Positions 1 to 8,569 of a DNA stretch of 41,948 bases are shown in pieces. The translations under genes and the position numbers were made by a program. The DNA comes from Candidatus Aminicenantota bacterium (lineage in GTDB: Bacteria > Acidobacteriota > Aminicenantia > Aminicenantales > Aminicenantaceae): assembly GCA_030603565.1 (NCBI GenBank), contig JAUVXM010000014.1, positions 1 to 41,948 of the forward strand, given 5' to 3'. A model generated the notes under the pieces. The model was given only the letters and a program-made list of their open reading frames with translations. It was not told where the DNA came from and ran no database searches. How positions within the stretch are numbered: the first letter of the stretch is position 1; every line of letters starts with the position of its first letter.

Positions 1-84
1 CGGAAGTTGAATAATTCGCAAATGCTGGCCCACTTGATTCGGGGTGTCTCATTCGCTGATGGTGTTATGGAAAAGGCGGCTTAA
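1..84 (+). CDS. C-terminal fragment of an unidentified protein
   Basis: An open frame runs from the first base to a TAA at 82-84 and gives a 27-residue tail ending in DGVMEKAA. Its beginning lies outside the window. I do not recognise the family. Its position beside a decayed restriction gene on the opposite strand makes a mobile-element or restriction-related gene possible, but this is a guess. The frame could also be open by chance. Confidence 0.2.
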   Translation, partial: RKLNNSQMLAHLIRGVSFADGVMEKAA

Positions 85-114
85 ATGGAATATAAGGATG
101 CGCTCAGAAATTTT

Positions 115-783
115 TCATACACAACTCTTGACAATATCTCCAATTTTTGGACCAGCAACCTGCCTTGTTAATCCAGCTTTAGTGTCAAACAGGCCAATCT
201 TGCCGTCTTTCATCCTTACGATGAAATCTACATAAAAAGGTTTCTTTTCTCCATTATCATAAGGGACTGCAAAATATGTCGCATCTCTATCGCCATTTTT
301 ATACCACCAATCAACTGATTCCGATTTCTCTAAATATTCAATAAAAGCAATTTCTGTCTTCCATCTCCTATCACTGAAAAATGGTTGCATAATTGATTTT
401 TTTACATTCTCTTTTGCATGTTCGCTACCAAAAGGAAGACTATCTGGAATATTCCAATTTTCAACATCAATCAATTCACTTTCTCTTTTAACCAGCTCTT
501 TAAGATAGTCTTCCTTTGCATGATCTAATACATTGATAAAATGCTGAGAGTTCTTATCGCTTAGAACAATCTGTACAATTTCTTCCCACCTGTCCGCATA
601 ATGCATCTTTAATTTTCTTTCAAAGAACTTATAGATTGATTCTTTTACCCTCCCAATTGATCTATCCTCAGGATAGAAAGGAATCAAGTTTTGACTTAAA
701 CAATTTTCGACTTCATCGCTCACTAGGGAGCTTGACACTGCAGCAGTTCGTAGATCAGTAAAGGAGTATACAAGGCCAAAAAT
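115..783 (-). pseudogene. Fragment of a type III restriction / DEAD-box helicase subunit (C-terminal nuclease region)
   Basis: The frame is open from just after a TAG at 784-786 to a TGA at 115-117. The first possible start is a GTG at 738, but family-like sequence (YSFTDLRTAA) continues upstream of it, so the gene has lost its N-terminal helicase part. Near the C-terminus, FYVDFIVRMKDG followed by LFDTKAG fits the PD-(D/E)XK nuclease core of type III Res proteins: an acidic residue, a spacer, then D-T-K. The protein stops soon after this motif, where intact relatives continue, so both ends look broken. At about 207 residues it is far shorter than a full Res subunit (usually 800 or more). No partner methylase is visible. 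It is probably a non-functional remnant. Family assignment is moderate; truncation is fairly clear. Confidence 0.55.
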
Positions 784-1021
784 CTATATTTTTGAATGGA
801 TCAATTTTTAGGTAGGGCTCAGCAAAATTTTGGTGCTTCCTTCATTAACTGTTGTTACTGAGCCGAAGACCACGAAAACTTCAATACTCTGATCCGAGTT
901 CCCAAAAACATGGAAAACCACCAAATAAGGAATGCCAATGTCGTAAAGATTTCCCGAAAGCTGAGTGGTTTTTTAACTAATCCTGCCTACATCTCAAGCG
1001 TCTATGTTTCATCCCCGAATT

Positions 1022-2404
1022 TTAAGACTGAATGCGGCCGAACAAAGAGGTCGAATCCGTGAAGTTTGGGGAGAGGGTCATATGGGCCAGCACCAATAAA
1101 CCCTGGACAGGAACTCCATATGGGCAGGCCTCTTCGCAATAGCCCGTGCAATCAAAGCAGCGGTCGGCTTTATTCTGCTTAAAATTAGCGTATTTGAACA
1201 TAGCTGTTTTTTTACGACCTTGGGCTTTGAAATAATGATTGTAACGCATGATGGTGTTTACAGGCACTCCGTTAGGACAGGATGACTCACACTCGCCACA
1301 GGCATGTCTGCAGTAAAACTCACCGAATGTGGTTTTGTAAGCAACCAGCTTCTTACGCTCTTCAAATCCGAACTTTGTTCCGGACAAGGCAACGTAAGCT
1401 TCCAGATCGCTGTAATTTCCTATAGTGGGGCAGGCAGAACTCACATAGGGATTGCTGAGAACAAACTTGATTGCGGCATCTCTAATTGCGTTGTGATTAG
1501 TCAGGTTGTATTTATTCTTGAAGGCTTCGGCCTGGTCCGCTCTTGCGTTGAGCCTTGAAATAAGATTTTTGAGCCTCTCTGGAACCTTTCTTCCTGCTTC
1601 CTTCAATTTATCAGCATTCTCTTTCATCTCCAGATAATTTAAAACGGGGTTTGTCTTCATTATTGTAGCACCGATATTTTTTTTCTTGTAAGCTTTCAAT
1701 ATCTTCTCTCCCATATCTCTCTGCAGAAAGTTATATACGAGCAGGGCAACATCAAAACGGCCGTCCTCTGCTGCAGCGAGATGGACCTTTTCCATGGTCT
1801 CAGAAACATCCTCCATCTGGGAACCGTGGTTGGAAAGGCCGCAAAATCGTACCTTCCCCTCAGCTTTGAGTACGCGTATTGCAGCATGGAACCCTTCGGT
1901 TTTCAACTGCTCGACTGTTTCAGACTTATGGATCATCAGGCAATCAATATAGTTAGTCTGCAGTCTTTCGAGACATTTGCGTGCCCTCTCGATAAAGGCC
2001 TCTTTGGATTTATCTCTTTGCAATTCCAGCTTGGTGGTTATAAAAACAGATTTCCGGTTGCGGTTTTTTATGACACTTCCAATAGCCTTCTCCACACTTC
2101 CTCTTCTATAGCTCTCAGCTGTATCGATGTAATTTATCCCGGCATCCAGAACTGCTTCCAGCAAGGCAGGATCAGTCATATCACCGCTTCCGAGTCCGAT
2201 ATCAGACACCTTGAATCCGGTGCGCCCTAGAGTGCGGTATCCTTTTATTTTTAATTCTTTGCTGCTAGCCGGTGATCCCGAACCATAAATCCTGTGTCGG
2301 CCTGGAAGTCCCACACTCACTAGGCCTGCAAGAGAGCCGCCAATAAACTCTCGACGACTCAATCCATTTTGATGAAGCGTTGTTTCTTCTATCTTATTTT
2401 TCAT
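1022..2404 (-). CDS. Tat-exported aldo/keto reductase with C-terminal Fe-S cysteine motifs
   Basis: A 460-residue protein. I place the start at 2404 because AAAGGAGC lies just upstream of that ATG, and the longer reading from 2434 has no such site. The N-terminus carries a twin-arginine signal (SRREFIGG, Arg17-Arg18) followed by a hydrophobic stretch. The middle is an aldo/keto reductase TIM barrel with the expected tetrad: Asp and Tyr in YIDTAESY, Lys in FITTKLEL and His in CLMIHKSE. The C-terminus has two cysteine clusters, CRHACGECESSCPNG and CFDCTGYCEEACPYG, which look like 4Fe-4S ligands. This architecture is known in anaerobes as a ferredoxin-like aldo/keto reductase, and the signal suggests folding with cofactors before export. 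The substrate is unknown. It stands alone, with a non-coding stretch on each side. Confidence 0.85.
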   Translation of the reverse strand: MKNKIEETTLHQNGLSRREFIGGSLAGLVSVGLPGRHRIYGSGSPASSKELKIKGYRTLGRTGFKVSDIGLGSGDMTDPALLEAVLDAGINYIDTAESYRRGSVEKAIGSVIKNRNRKSVFITTKLELQRDKSKEAFIERARKCLERLQTNYIDCLMIHKSETVEQLKTEGFHAAIRVLKAEGKVRFCGLSNHGSQMEDVSETMEKVHLAAAEDGRFDVALLVYNFLQRDMGEKILKAYKKKNIGATIMKTNPVLNYLEMKENADKLKEAGRKVPERLKNLISRLNARADQAEAFKNKYNLTNHNAIRDAAIKFVLSNPYVSSACPTIGNYSDLEAYVALSGTKFGFEERKKLVAYKTTFGEFYCRHACGECESSCPNGVPVNTIMRYNHYFKAQGRKKTAMFKYANFKQNKADRCFDCTGYCEEACPYGVPVQGLLVLAHMTLSPNFTDSTSLFGRIQS

Positions 2405-2795
2405 AAAGCTCCTTTCCGTTAAGGTTTTTCTCACTATTTTACATCTTCCTTAGCATCGGGAGGACTTCGTCCACGGAAGTTTTAAGTTACCTGTTAAATC
2501 CTTTGAGCTCATTCTCAGGGGTGTTCTCAACCCAGATGTGTTTTCTCCTTTTCAATTGACTGAATGAATGGCGTATCTAAATTTATTGGCTGAAAATTTT
2601 CAGTAATGAGACTTCCTCCCTGATTCATTAAATACCATTCTATACTATTTAAAAAGGAGAATGTCAAAACAGTTGAAGATTTTTTCCTCAAGATCAATAC
2701 CAGAATCGAAGGGCAGGATTCAAATGGCTCCTGTTTGGATTTTCCTTCTTTCTGGGAGGAGGGTTATTTTTTGTAGCTGTAAGAAAATTTATTTC
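2405..2795. other. Intergenic stretch without a recognised gene
   Basis: About 390 bp separate the glycosyltransferase stop from the aldo/keto reductase start, both on the minus strand. It should hold the reductase promoter. A plus-strand frame begins at 2661, but it runs antiparallel through the glycosyltransferase and has no family resemblance. No hairpin-plus-T-run terminator or tRNA was seen. Confidence 0.5.
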
Positions 2796-4181
2796 TTACC
2801 GGGTCAGCCAGGATTGATTTTTCATCGTAAGGGCTGCATAAGGAATAATCCACCACAGACAAAAGGCCGCCATCACACCATACGGAATTCCATAAAGAAA
2901 GGTAAGACTTTTATTGGTTCGAAGATAATAGAGAGAAAGCAAGAAAGAAACAATCACCAGCAAAGCAAGATAACGCAGAATAAACACAGGATGAACGAAA
3001 CAAGAGTAAGTCAATATCCCCAAAGAAAAAATATGAAAAGGATGAAGAAGATGCAAAAAGAAAAAATCAAATACAGGCAAGACCCGATGTTTCTTCCTGT
3101 ATTTTGAAAACATGAATTTAGAAAAAAGAATTGATTCTCGAATATAGCTGCGCGCCCAACGAAGATACATTTTACTCATTTGACCAAACTCGGAAGGAAC
3201 TTTGGTATAGACAACGGCGTTTGACTGGAATCTCGTCATATAGCCTGCCTTAAGAATCTGAGTGGTAAGAGCTCTATCTTCTCCATAAGTACAAGGGGTA
3301 TTCAAAAATTTCTGGTTAACCCATTCATGGATGAATCTCAACAAGACATCTTTCCTGTAAGCAGTGAGAGCTCCAGGACAACAAAAAACAGCTCCATAGA
3401 CACTTTGATACGCGCGGCCAAAATTAAAGGCGATGGCATAGCGAATGGAAAGCATCCTCGTCAGAAAATTTTCCCTTTCGTTTAAAACAGCAACCCTTCC
3501 CGCTACAGCCCCCGTTTTTTTATCTTTCACTAAAGGAATAACGACATTCCTGATAGCACTTCTCCCAACTTTACTATCAGTGTCAACAGCGACGATGACC
3601 TCTCCTTTTGATTTTTTCAAACCAACATAGATAGCCTTTCTCTTACCTAAGTTTTGTTTAAAATTAACTAATTTTAGCCTGTCTCCATATTTGGACTTTG
3701 CCCTCTTCATATAAAAAAAAGTTAAATCGTTCGAACCATCGTTGATACAGATAACTTCAAGCTTATCCTGAGGGTAGTTGCTGGCAAAAATGGAATCTAT
3801 AGCTTTCGTAATCAATTCCTCCTCATTCAATGCCGGCATGAGCACAGAAACAAAAGGCCAATTCAAATTTTCTCCAGGTTTCACTGTTAAAGGTTTATAA
3901 CGAAACCAGAGAATTGTGCGGAAAATCATACCAGAGACAATGACGGTTACCGAAAACAATAACGGGTAAGTAGAAATTCTCAGGAAAAGATTGCTACCAA
4001 GAAATTCAGCCCAAAAGTGGAAAACCCCGAATTTAAGAGAAATAATTAAGATCAAAACGCTGCTTATGATGATAAAGAAAATAAGAAAGGAATCTATCCT
4101 TTCTCTAAAAAAAGGAAGATTGTTTAGAAAGCTCTTAGGTTGAGATTCTAAATCAATATCGTCAAGTATTTCTTCCCACAT
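2796..4181 (-). CDS. Membrane family 2 glycosyltransferase (hyaluronan/poly-GlcNAc synthase-like)
   Basis: A 461-residue protein with two hydrophobic segments near the N-terminus (about 33-52 and 70-92), a cytosolic GT-A domain and several membrane segments at the C-terminus. The nucleotide-sugar fold is visible in VSVLMPALNEEE and CINDGSNDLT. The metal site is probably VDTDSK, and the processive-enzyme signature appears as LRWARS, a Q/RxxRW-like motif. This layout fits polysaccharide synthases such as NodC, hyaluronan or poly-N-acetylglucosamine synthases. No other exopolysaccharide genes flank it, so the product cannot be named. It lies on the 3' side of the broken tRNA, in the segment suspected to be inserted. 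The start at 4181 has only a weak ribosome site (AGGTACTAGG). Confidence 0.85.
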   Translation of the reverse strand: MWEEILDDIDLESQPKSFLNNLPFFRERIDSFLIFFIIISSVLILIISLKFGVFHFWAEFLGSNLFLRISTYPLLFSVTVIVSGMIFRTILWFRYKPLTVKPGENLNWPFVSVLMPALNEEELITKAIDSIFASNYPQDKLEVICINDGSNDLTFFYMKRAKSKYGDRLKLVNFKQNLGKRKAIYVGLKKSKGEVIVAVDTDSKVGRSAIRNVVIPLVKDKKTGAVAGRVAVLNERENFLTRMLSIRYAIAFNFGRAYQSVYGAVFCCPGALTAYRKDVLLRFIHEWVNQKFLNTPCTYGEDRALTTQILKAGYMTRFQSNAVVYTKVPSEFGQMSKMYLRWARSYIRESILFSKFMFSKYRKKHRVLPVFDFFFLHLLHPFHIFSLGILTYSCFVHPVFILRYLALLVIVSFLLSLYYLRTNKSLTFLYGIPYGVMAAFCLWWIIPYAALTMKNQSWLTR

Positions 4182-4477
4182 CCTAGTACCTATAAAATTT
4201 TTTCTATTTTGATGATTAAATCTTAATTATAAATGGATGAAATTTCCAATACGGAACTGAATGTTATCAAATAGGGAACTAGATGTCAAGTGGCAACCGC
4301 CAATTATAAAAGTTGGCTTAAAGAAGAAAAGCGCTCCTCATCTGGTGTCCATATAGTGTCCAATAGAGATCTATATTGGGATAAATAGACCTATCAGAAT
4401 CTATAACAGAAACAATATAAGTTTCTGATAAATATAGTATTTAGTTCATTTTAAAGGAGTTAAGTAATCCCCTTTAA
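4182..4477. other. Intergenic stretch next to the broken tRNA; small hairpin
   Basis: AT-rich DNA between the glycosyltransferase start and the half tRNA. I searched it for a tRNA 3' half (a GTTCGA T-loop and a strand complementary to GCGCCTG) and found none. At 4451-4477 an inverted repeat TTAAAGGAG/CCCCTTTAA with a roughly 9-base loop directly abuts the tRNA fragment. No long T-run follows it, so a terminator role is weak. No gene recognised. Confidence 0.5.
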
Positions 4478-4520
4478 TCGGTTCCGGAGACCGACACTCT
4501 ATCCACTGAGCTACAGGCGC
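4478..4520 (-). pseudogene. 5' half of tRNA-Arg(CCG), truncated after the anticodon stem
   Basis: Read on the minus strand, GCGCCTGTAGCTCAGTGG begins a canonical tRNA: 7-base acceptor strand, T8-A9, a D-stem GCTC/GAGT, then an anticodon stem TCGGT/ACCGA enclosing the loop CTCCGGA with anticodon CCG. The match runs exactly from tRNA position 1 to 43. The variable loop, T arm, 3' acceptor strand and CCA are all absent and are replaced by an AT-rich hairpin. Its first 20 bases closely resemble the intact tRNA-Arg at 23581-23658. It cannot fold as a complete tRNA and is best read as a remnant split by insertion or deletion. Confidence 0.75.
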
Positions 4521-4542
4521 GTTCTGATCACGGTCAAATAAA

Positions 4543-4562
4543 AACCTGAATTACTCATAAAT
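4543..4562. repeat. AACCTGAAYTATTCATAAA-family repeat arm
   Basis: AACCTGAATTACTCATAAAT is a variant of a short motif found at six places in the window, here as a single arm between the half tRNA and the endonuclease gene. Confidence 0.5.
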
Positions 4563-4585
4563 AATATCGATATATATGATACTTA

Positions 4586-4613
4586 GAAAATAGTGAATAG
4601 TAAATGGAAAATG
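4586..4613. repeat. AATAGTAAATGG-type AT-rich repeat
   Basis: GAAAATAGTGAATAGTAAAT followed by GGAAAATG is one of four similar intergenic runs. It ends a few bases beyond the stop codon of the endonuclease IV-like gene. Confidence 0.55.
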
Positions 4614-4616
4614 AAA

Positions 4617-5453
4617 TTATCCATAAAACAGTTTTTTCAGCATTATGGCGTCTGTTTCCTGGTCCGGGCTTTCGCTTATAACCATACCTTTGACAGAAAA
4701 ATCCTTAAGCACCTGGACCCATTCATCATAGCGGAAATCAGTCTCATCCAGATTTAGATGCTTGATCTCTCCCTTATCACCAAACAAAGAACCAGAGATA
4801 TGAATATGCATATTTTGCAGGGCCTCGTCCCCCAACTTTTTAGCGATTTTGGTAAGAATGCGATAGAAATGCAGATAGGAATTGGCCTCGCCTTTGCGGG
4901 CATAAAGATGGGAAAAATCAATACAGGGCTGCAGCCCTTCTACTTCTTGGCAAAGAAACAGAATCTCTTCAAGCGAACCGAACTGGGAGCGTTTTCCCAT
5001 GGTCTCTGCCCGCATTATTACAGGGCTGCCTTCATTGCGTAGGATAGAGACGACTTCGCTTATGCCTTTGCGGATAGTCTTAAATGCCTCTTCCGGTTTA
5101 TTAATTCCGTAATAACCGGGATGAAACACAACACACCGCGCCCCCATCTCACTTGCAAGCCGGGCCGAACTCAGTAGGTGCTTCTGACTCATCATGCGGA
5201 TGCCCTCGCGGGGCGAATTCAAGCTTACATAATAGGGAGCATGTACGCTCAGAGTGATCTTATGTTTTTCAGCCTCTTTACAGACTAAGCGGGCTGTGTC
5301 CAGGCCCATCTTTGCTCCCTTGACAAATTCTACTTCCAGACAATCAAGATTAAGCTCGGATACACGGCTGATACCTTCGCAGGTAGAGGTCCCGGGAGTT
5401 GATCTGGGAACCCCGGCGGTTCCGAAAAGGAGTCTATTAAAAGGTTTTGTCAT
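4617..5453 (-). CDS. nfo: Endonuclease IV-like TIM-barrel AP endonuclease
   Basis: A 278-residue protein of the AP endonuclease 2 / xylose-isomerase-like TIM-barrel superfamily, close in length to deoxyribonuclease IV. Metal-ligand positions known for this family appear in order: [22 protein letters not shown] (Glu), [10 protein letters not shown] (Asp and His), MHIHISG, a late KHLNL His and ISESP (Glu). The Asp that precedes the late His in E. coli Nfo is not evident, as in archaeal-type members. The expected reaction is cleavage 5' of abasic sites during base-excision repair. Its ATG overlaps the thiC stop by 4 bp, so the two are translationally coupled although their functions seem unrelated. 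A sugar-isomerase-like activity is the main alternative. Confidence 0.8.
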   Translation of the reverse strand: MTKPFNRLLFGTAGVPRSTPGTSTCEGISRVSELNLDCLEVEFVKGAKMGLDTARLVCKEAEKHKITLSVHAPYYVSLNSPREGIRMMSQKHLLSSARLASEMGARCVVFHPGYYGINKPEEAFKTIRKGISEVVSILRNEGSPVIMRAETMGKRSQFGSLEEILFLCQEVEGLQPCIDFSHLYARKGEANSYLHFYRILTKIAKKLGDEALQNMHIHISGSLFGDKGEIKHLNLDETDFRYDEWVQVLKDFSVKGMVISESPDQETDAIMLKKLFYG

Positions 5454-6748
5454 TCATCAGCCTTTCCAGAAGGATTAAGAAAATCTGAAACTATACGCAG
5501 AGCGCAGAAATCACCGCACATGGAACAGGCCTCTGATTTTGTCCGGCGTTTATTCCGTATTTCCTTAAATTTATGCGGGTCAAGGACAAGTTTTTCCTGG
5601 GTCTCCCAGTCGAGATTTTTGCGTGCTTTAGAAAGCTTGAGGTCACGTTCTGCCGCTCCTTTTACCCCCTTGACAATATCAGCGGCATGAGCAGCGATAC
5701 GAGAGGCAATAGTGCCTTCGCGTACATCATCTACAGAGGGAAGGCCAAGATGTTCAGCAGGGGTCACATAGCAGAGAAAATCAGCTCCGGCAGAAGCAGC
5801 TATTGCCCCGCCAATAGCGGATACAATATGGTCATATCCGGCTGCTATGTCGGTTACGAGCGGGCCCAACACATAGAAAGGTGCACCCTGGCAGAGCCGC
5901 TTCTGGAGTTTGATATTCATTTCGATTTGGTCAAGCGGGACATGACCCGGTCCTTCGACCATGACCTGGACATCAGCATCCCAGGCTCGCTTAACAAGTT
6001 CACCAAGAGTGAGCAGTTCCTCAATCTGAGGCCGGTCAGTGGCATCAGCGGTCGCACCCGGCCTGAGGCCATCACCTAAGCTGAGAGTGATATCATATTT
6101 ATAGGCGATTTCCAGAAGGCGGTCAAACTGAGCATAAAGCGGATTTTCCTCTCCGGTATGCAGGATACAGGCTAAGTGAAAAGAACCTCCCCGGGAGACT
6201 ATATCAGCCACTCGACCCTGGTTTTGGAGCCGGCCTATGGCTTTAGAGGTGAGGCCGGCATGGACAGTCATAAAATCCACTCCTTCCTGTGCTTGCTGCT
6301 CTATGACCGAAAATATATCCTCTTCTGTCATCTCTACAATCGTTCCATGCTCAGCGATAGCTTTTATCGCTGCCTGGTAGAGAGGCACTGTACCGAGAGG
6401 AATTCGGGCTTTATCCAGGATTTGGCGGCGTATATCATTTATATCTCCGCCTGTACTGAGGTCCATTATGGTGTCGGTTTTATATTTCAAGGCCATTTCC
6501 GCTTTTTTGAGCTCAATTTCGACTCTAGGGAAGTCCTCGGAACTTCCGATATTGACATTGACCTTAGTACGAAGTTTTTCTCCTATCCCCACAGGATGGA
6601 TCGCAGCCCGGCAAGAGTTAAGAGGAATAACAACTTTGCCTGATGCTACAAGTTCCGCTACTTCTTCTTCTGCAAGGCTTTCTTCTACTGCGACCTGTTT
6701 AAGAGCAGGGGTCACATTACCTTTTCTCACTTCTTCAAGTTGAGTCAT
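5450..6748 (-). CDS. thiC: Phosphomethylpyrimidine synthase ThiC
   Basis: A 432-residue radical-SAM enzyme that rearranges aminoimidazole ribotide to hydroxymethylpyrimidine phosphate, the pyrimidine half of thiamine. The length is typical of the short ThiC form. Signature stretches include [32 protein letters not shown] and, at the C-terminus, the cluster-binding CSMCGDFC (CxxCxxxxC), which ThiC uses in place of the usual CxxxCxxC. The start at 6748 has AAAGGA just upstream. The stop overlaps the endonuclease start by 4 bp. I looked upstream for a TPP riboswitch (CUGAGA and ACCUGAU-type elements) and saw none, although many thiC genes have one. No other thiamine genes are in the window. Confidence 0.96.
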   Translation of the reverse strand: MTQLEEVRKGNVTPALKQVAVEESLAEEEVAELVASGKVVIPLNSCRAAIHPVGIGEKLRTKVNVNIGSSEDFPRVEIELKKAEMALKYKTDTIMDLSTGGDINDIRRQILDKARIPLGTVPLYQAAIKAIAEHGTIVEMTEEDIFSVIEQQAQEGVDFMTVHAGLTSKAIGRLQNQGRVADIVSRGGSFHLACILHTGEENPLYAQFDRLLEIAYKYDITLSLGDGLRPGATADATDRPQIEELLTLGELVKRAWDADVQVMVEGPGHVPLDQIEMNIKLQKRLCQGAPFYVLGPLVTDIAAGYDHIVSAIGGAIAASAGADFLCYVTPAEHLGLPSVDDVREGTIASRIAAHAADIVKGVKGAAERDLKLSKARKNLDWETQEKLVLDPHKFKEIRNKRRTKSEACSMCGDFCALRIVSDFLNPSGKADE

Positions 6749-7054
6749 AATTATCCTTTTGTTTATTCTTATTTAACATAATTTATTTTACTCCTATGAG
6801 GGGGTAAATACAAGGCAGGAAAAGCGAAAAATGGCAAATGGAAAATGGTTAAAATCTTACTGCCATACTGCTGAAAAAAAGGGGAAATGGAAAATAGCAG
6901 TTGATTTTACTATTTACCATTTACTATTTACTGGTTTTAACAATTTAACCATGAAACATTTTTCTCTTTCTCGCCTTGCCTTGAGAGGAAATTTATTATA
7001 TACACAAAAGTGTCCCCTGTTTGGAGGCAGTCCTTTGGCCTAAAAGGAGGAAAA
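6749..7054. other. Divergent intergenic region with AT-rich repeats
   Basis: This space separates thiC (minus) from the aldehyde dehydrogenase (plus), so it should contain both promoters. At 6828-6950 it holds AAATGGAAAATGG-type runs and, further on, the reverse-oriented form ACTATTTACCATTTACTATT, which together make an imperfect inverted repeat. No TPP riboswitch and no small gene were found. A frame starting with ATG at 6831 lies wholly in repeat sequence and is not credible. Confidence 0.55.
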
Positions 7055-8482
7055 ATGAAAGAATATAAACTTCTAATAAACGGGAACTGGGAAGAAGGTG
7101 AAAATATCCGCGATATCAAATCGCCTTTTAGCGGAAAAACTACGGCTAAAGTCCATTTTGCCGGAAAATCCCAGGTAGAAAAAGCAATAGCAGCTGCCCA
7201 CACAGCTTTTTCCGAGACGAAAAAACTTTCCAGCCATGAACGCTCTCAGGTGCTGGAAAAAATATCCTCAGAGATCCACCGCAGAAGTGACGAACTTGCA
7301 GAATCCATTGTGCTGTCTTCCGGAAAGCCGCTTAAATCCGCCCAGGTAGAGGTCTCACGCGGTGTAAACACTTTTAAAATCGCGGCAGAGGAAGCCAAAC
7401 GAATAAATGGTGAGGTCATTCCTCTCGACTTGAGTCCTCAGACAAAAAAGCGCTGGGGGCTGGTTCGGCACTTTCCTATTGGGATTATCGCCGGTATCAC
7501 GCCATTTAATTTCCCGCTTAATCTTGTGGCCCACAAAGTAGCCCCTGCTCTGGCTGCGGGAAACACATTCATTGCTCGGCCCGCATCCCAGGTAGCACAA
7601 ACTACTATGTTGCTGGCTGATATCATAAGGGAAAGCGGCTATCCCGCCGGCGGATTTAATGCAGTGCCCTGCGGATATAAAGCTGCAGATTCTCTGATCG
7701 AGGACGAGCGTGTTAAGATGATAACCTTTACAGGCAGTCCTGATATAGGATGGGAACTGAAAAAGAAAGCTAACAAGAAAATCGTTACCCTGGAATTGGG
7801 AGGCAATGCAGCTGTTATCATAGAACCTGATGCAGACCTTGAATTTGCTGTAAAGCGTTCTGTGCTTGGGTCTTTTGCTTATTCAGGACAAGTGTGTATT
7901 TCCATTCAGAGAATTCTTCTGCACGAAAAGATATATGACTGTTTTATGGGCGATTTTATCGCGGCAGTTAAACGCCTAAAAATGGGAGACCCTCTGGAGG
8001 AAGACACTGACATAGGGCCCCTGATCAACCGGGAAGCAGCCGCTCAGACTGAAGAATGGATAGAGGAAGCTGTAAACAATGGAGCCCGAATTTTATGTGG
8101 AGGAAAAAGAGAGGGCGTTATGTTCGAGCCGACAGTACTCGAAAACGTTGACCCAAAGCTGCGTATTTCCCGGCTTGAAGCATTTGCACCGGTTGCAATT
8201 ATACATAAATACAGTGATTATAAGGAAGCTATCCGGGAGGTCAATAATTCCATATACGGGCTGCAGGCCGGCGTATTTACCCGGGATATAAATAAGGCCT
8301 TTATGGCTTTTGAGGAACTGGACGTAGGTGGGGTGATAGTCAATGACATCCCCACTTTCCGCATCGACCATATGCCATACGGCGGAGTCAAAGAGTCAGG
8401 CTTCGGCCGCGAAGGACTGAAATACGCCATAGAAGAGATGACAGAGATAAAGCTAATGGCCCTGAATCTAGCAAAAAACTAA
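7055..8482 (+). CDS. NAD(P)-dependent aldehyde dehydrogenase family protein
   Basis: A 475-residue aldehyde dehydrogenase. The ATG at 7055 is chosen because AAAGGAGG lies just before it; the longer frame from 7010 has no such site. Family signatures: the cofactor-binding ITPFNFPLNLVAHK, the Rossmann-turn TFTGSPDIGWE, the general-base Glu in VTLELGGNA and the nucleophile in GQVCIS (about Cys281). Such enzymes oxidise an aldehyde to the acid with NAD or NADP. The closest general resemblance is to lactaldehyde, succinate-semialdehyde and non-phosphorylating glyceraldehyde-3-phosphate dehydrogenases, and I cannot choose among them. It is a single gene ending just before a perfect palindrome that may end transcription. 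Confidence 0.9.
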   Translation: MKEYKLLINGNWEEGENIRDIKSPFSGKTTAKVHFAGKSQVEKAIAAAHTAFSETKKLSSHERSQVLEKISSEIHRRSDELAESIVLSSGKPLKSAQVEVSRGVNTFKIAAEEAKRINGEVIPLDLSPQTKKRWGLVRHFPIGIIAGITPFNFPLNLVAHKVAPALAAGNTFIARPASQVAQTTMLLADIIRESGYPAGGFNAVPCGYKAADSLIEDERVKMITFTGSPDIGWELKKKANKKIVTLELGGNAAVIIEPDADLEFAVKRSVLGSFAYSGQVCISIQRILLHEKIYDCFMGDFIAAVKRLKMGDPLEEDTDIGPLINREAAAQTEEWIEEAVNNGARILCGGKREGVMFEPTVLENVDPKLRISRLEAFAPVAIIHKYSDYKEAIREVNNSIYGLQAGVFTRDINKAFMAFEELDVGGVIVNDIPTFRIDHMPYGGVKESGFGREGLKYAIEEMTEIKLMALNLAKN

Positions 8483-8492
8483 AGACAAACGC

Positions 8493-8548
8493 AAAATGGG
8501 GACAGGGTACTTTTTTATTCGAACAAAAAAGTACCCTGTCCCCATTTT
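8493..8548. repeat. Perfect palindrome of the GGGGACAGGGTAC family
   Basis: Two 24-base arms, AAAATGGGGACAGGGTAC then TTTTTT and the exact complement, surround an 8-base loop (8517-8524) and are followed by a T-run. It sits between the convergent aldehyde dehydrogenase and four-helix-bundle genes, so it could act as a two-way terminator. A sister copy lies at 23728-23783. Related GGGGACAG palindromes are widespread in environmental genomes and are often linked to REP-type elements. Confidence 0.9.
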
Positions 8549-8569
8549 TTTTCCTTTTTCAGCGTTTTA

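Noticed and set aside
2661-3107. 148-residue plus-strand frame rich in lysine and arginine
   Set aside because: Most of it is antiparallel to the clear glycosyltransferase gene and its sequence resembles no family. It is a shadow frame.
4451-4520. Intron-containing tRNA-Arg
   Set aside because: Bacterial group I introns split the anticodon loop, whereas here the loop and stem are intact and no 3' exon was found within the flanking 300 bp.
5573-6079. 168-residue plus-strand frame inside thiC
   Set aside because: It is the antiparallel shadow of a well-conserved thiC coding sequence.
6749-7054. Possible TPP riboswitch before thiC
   Set aside because: I looked for the conserved thi-box elements on the minus strand and saw neither the CUGAGA-type nor the ACCUGAU-type sequence. 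Only AT-rich repeats are present.
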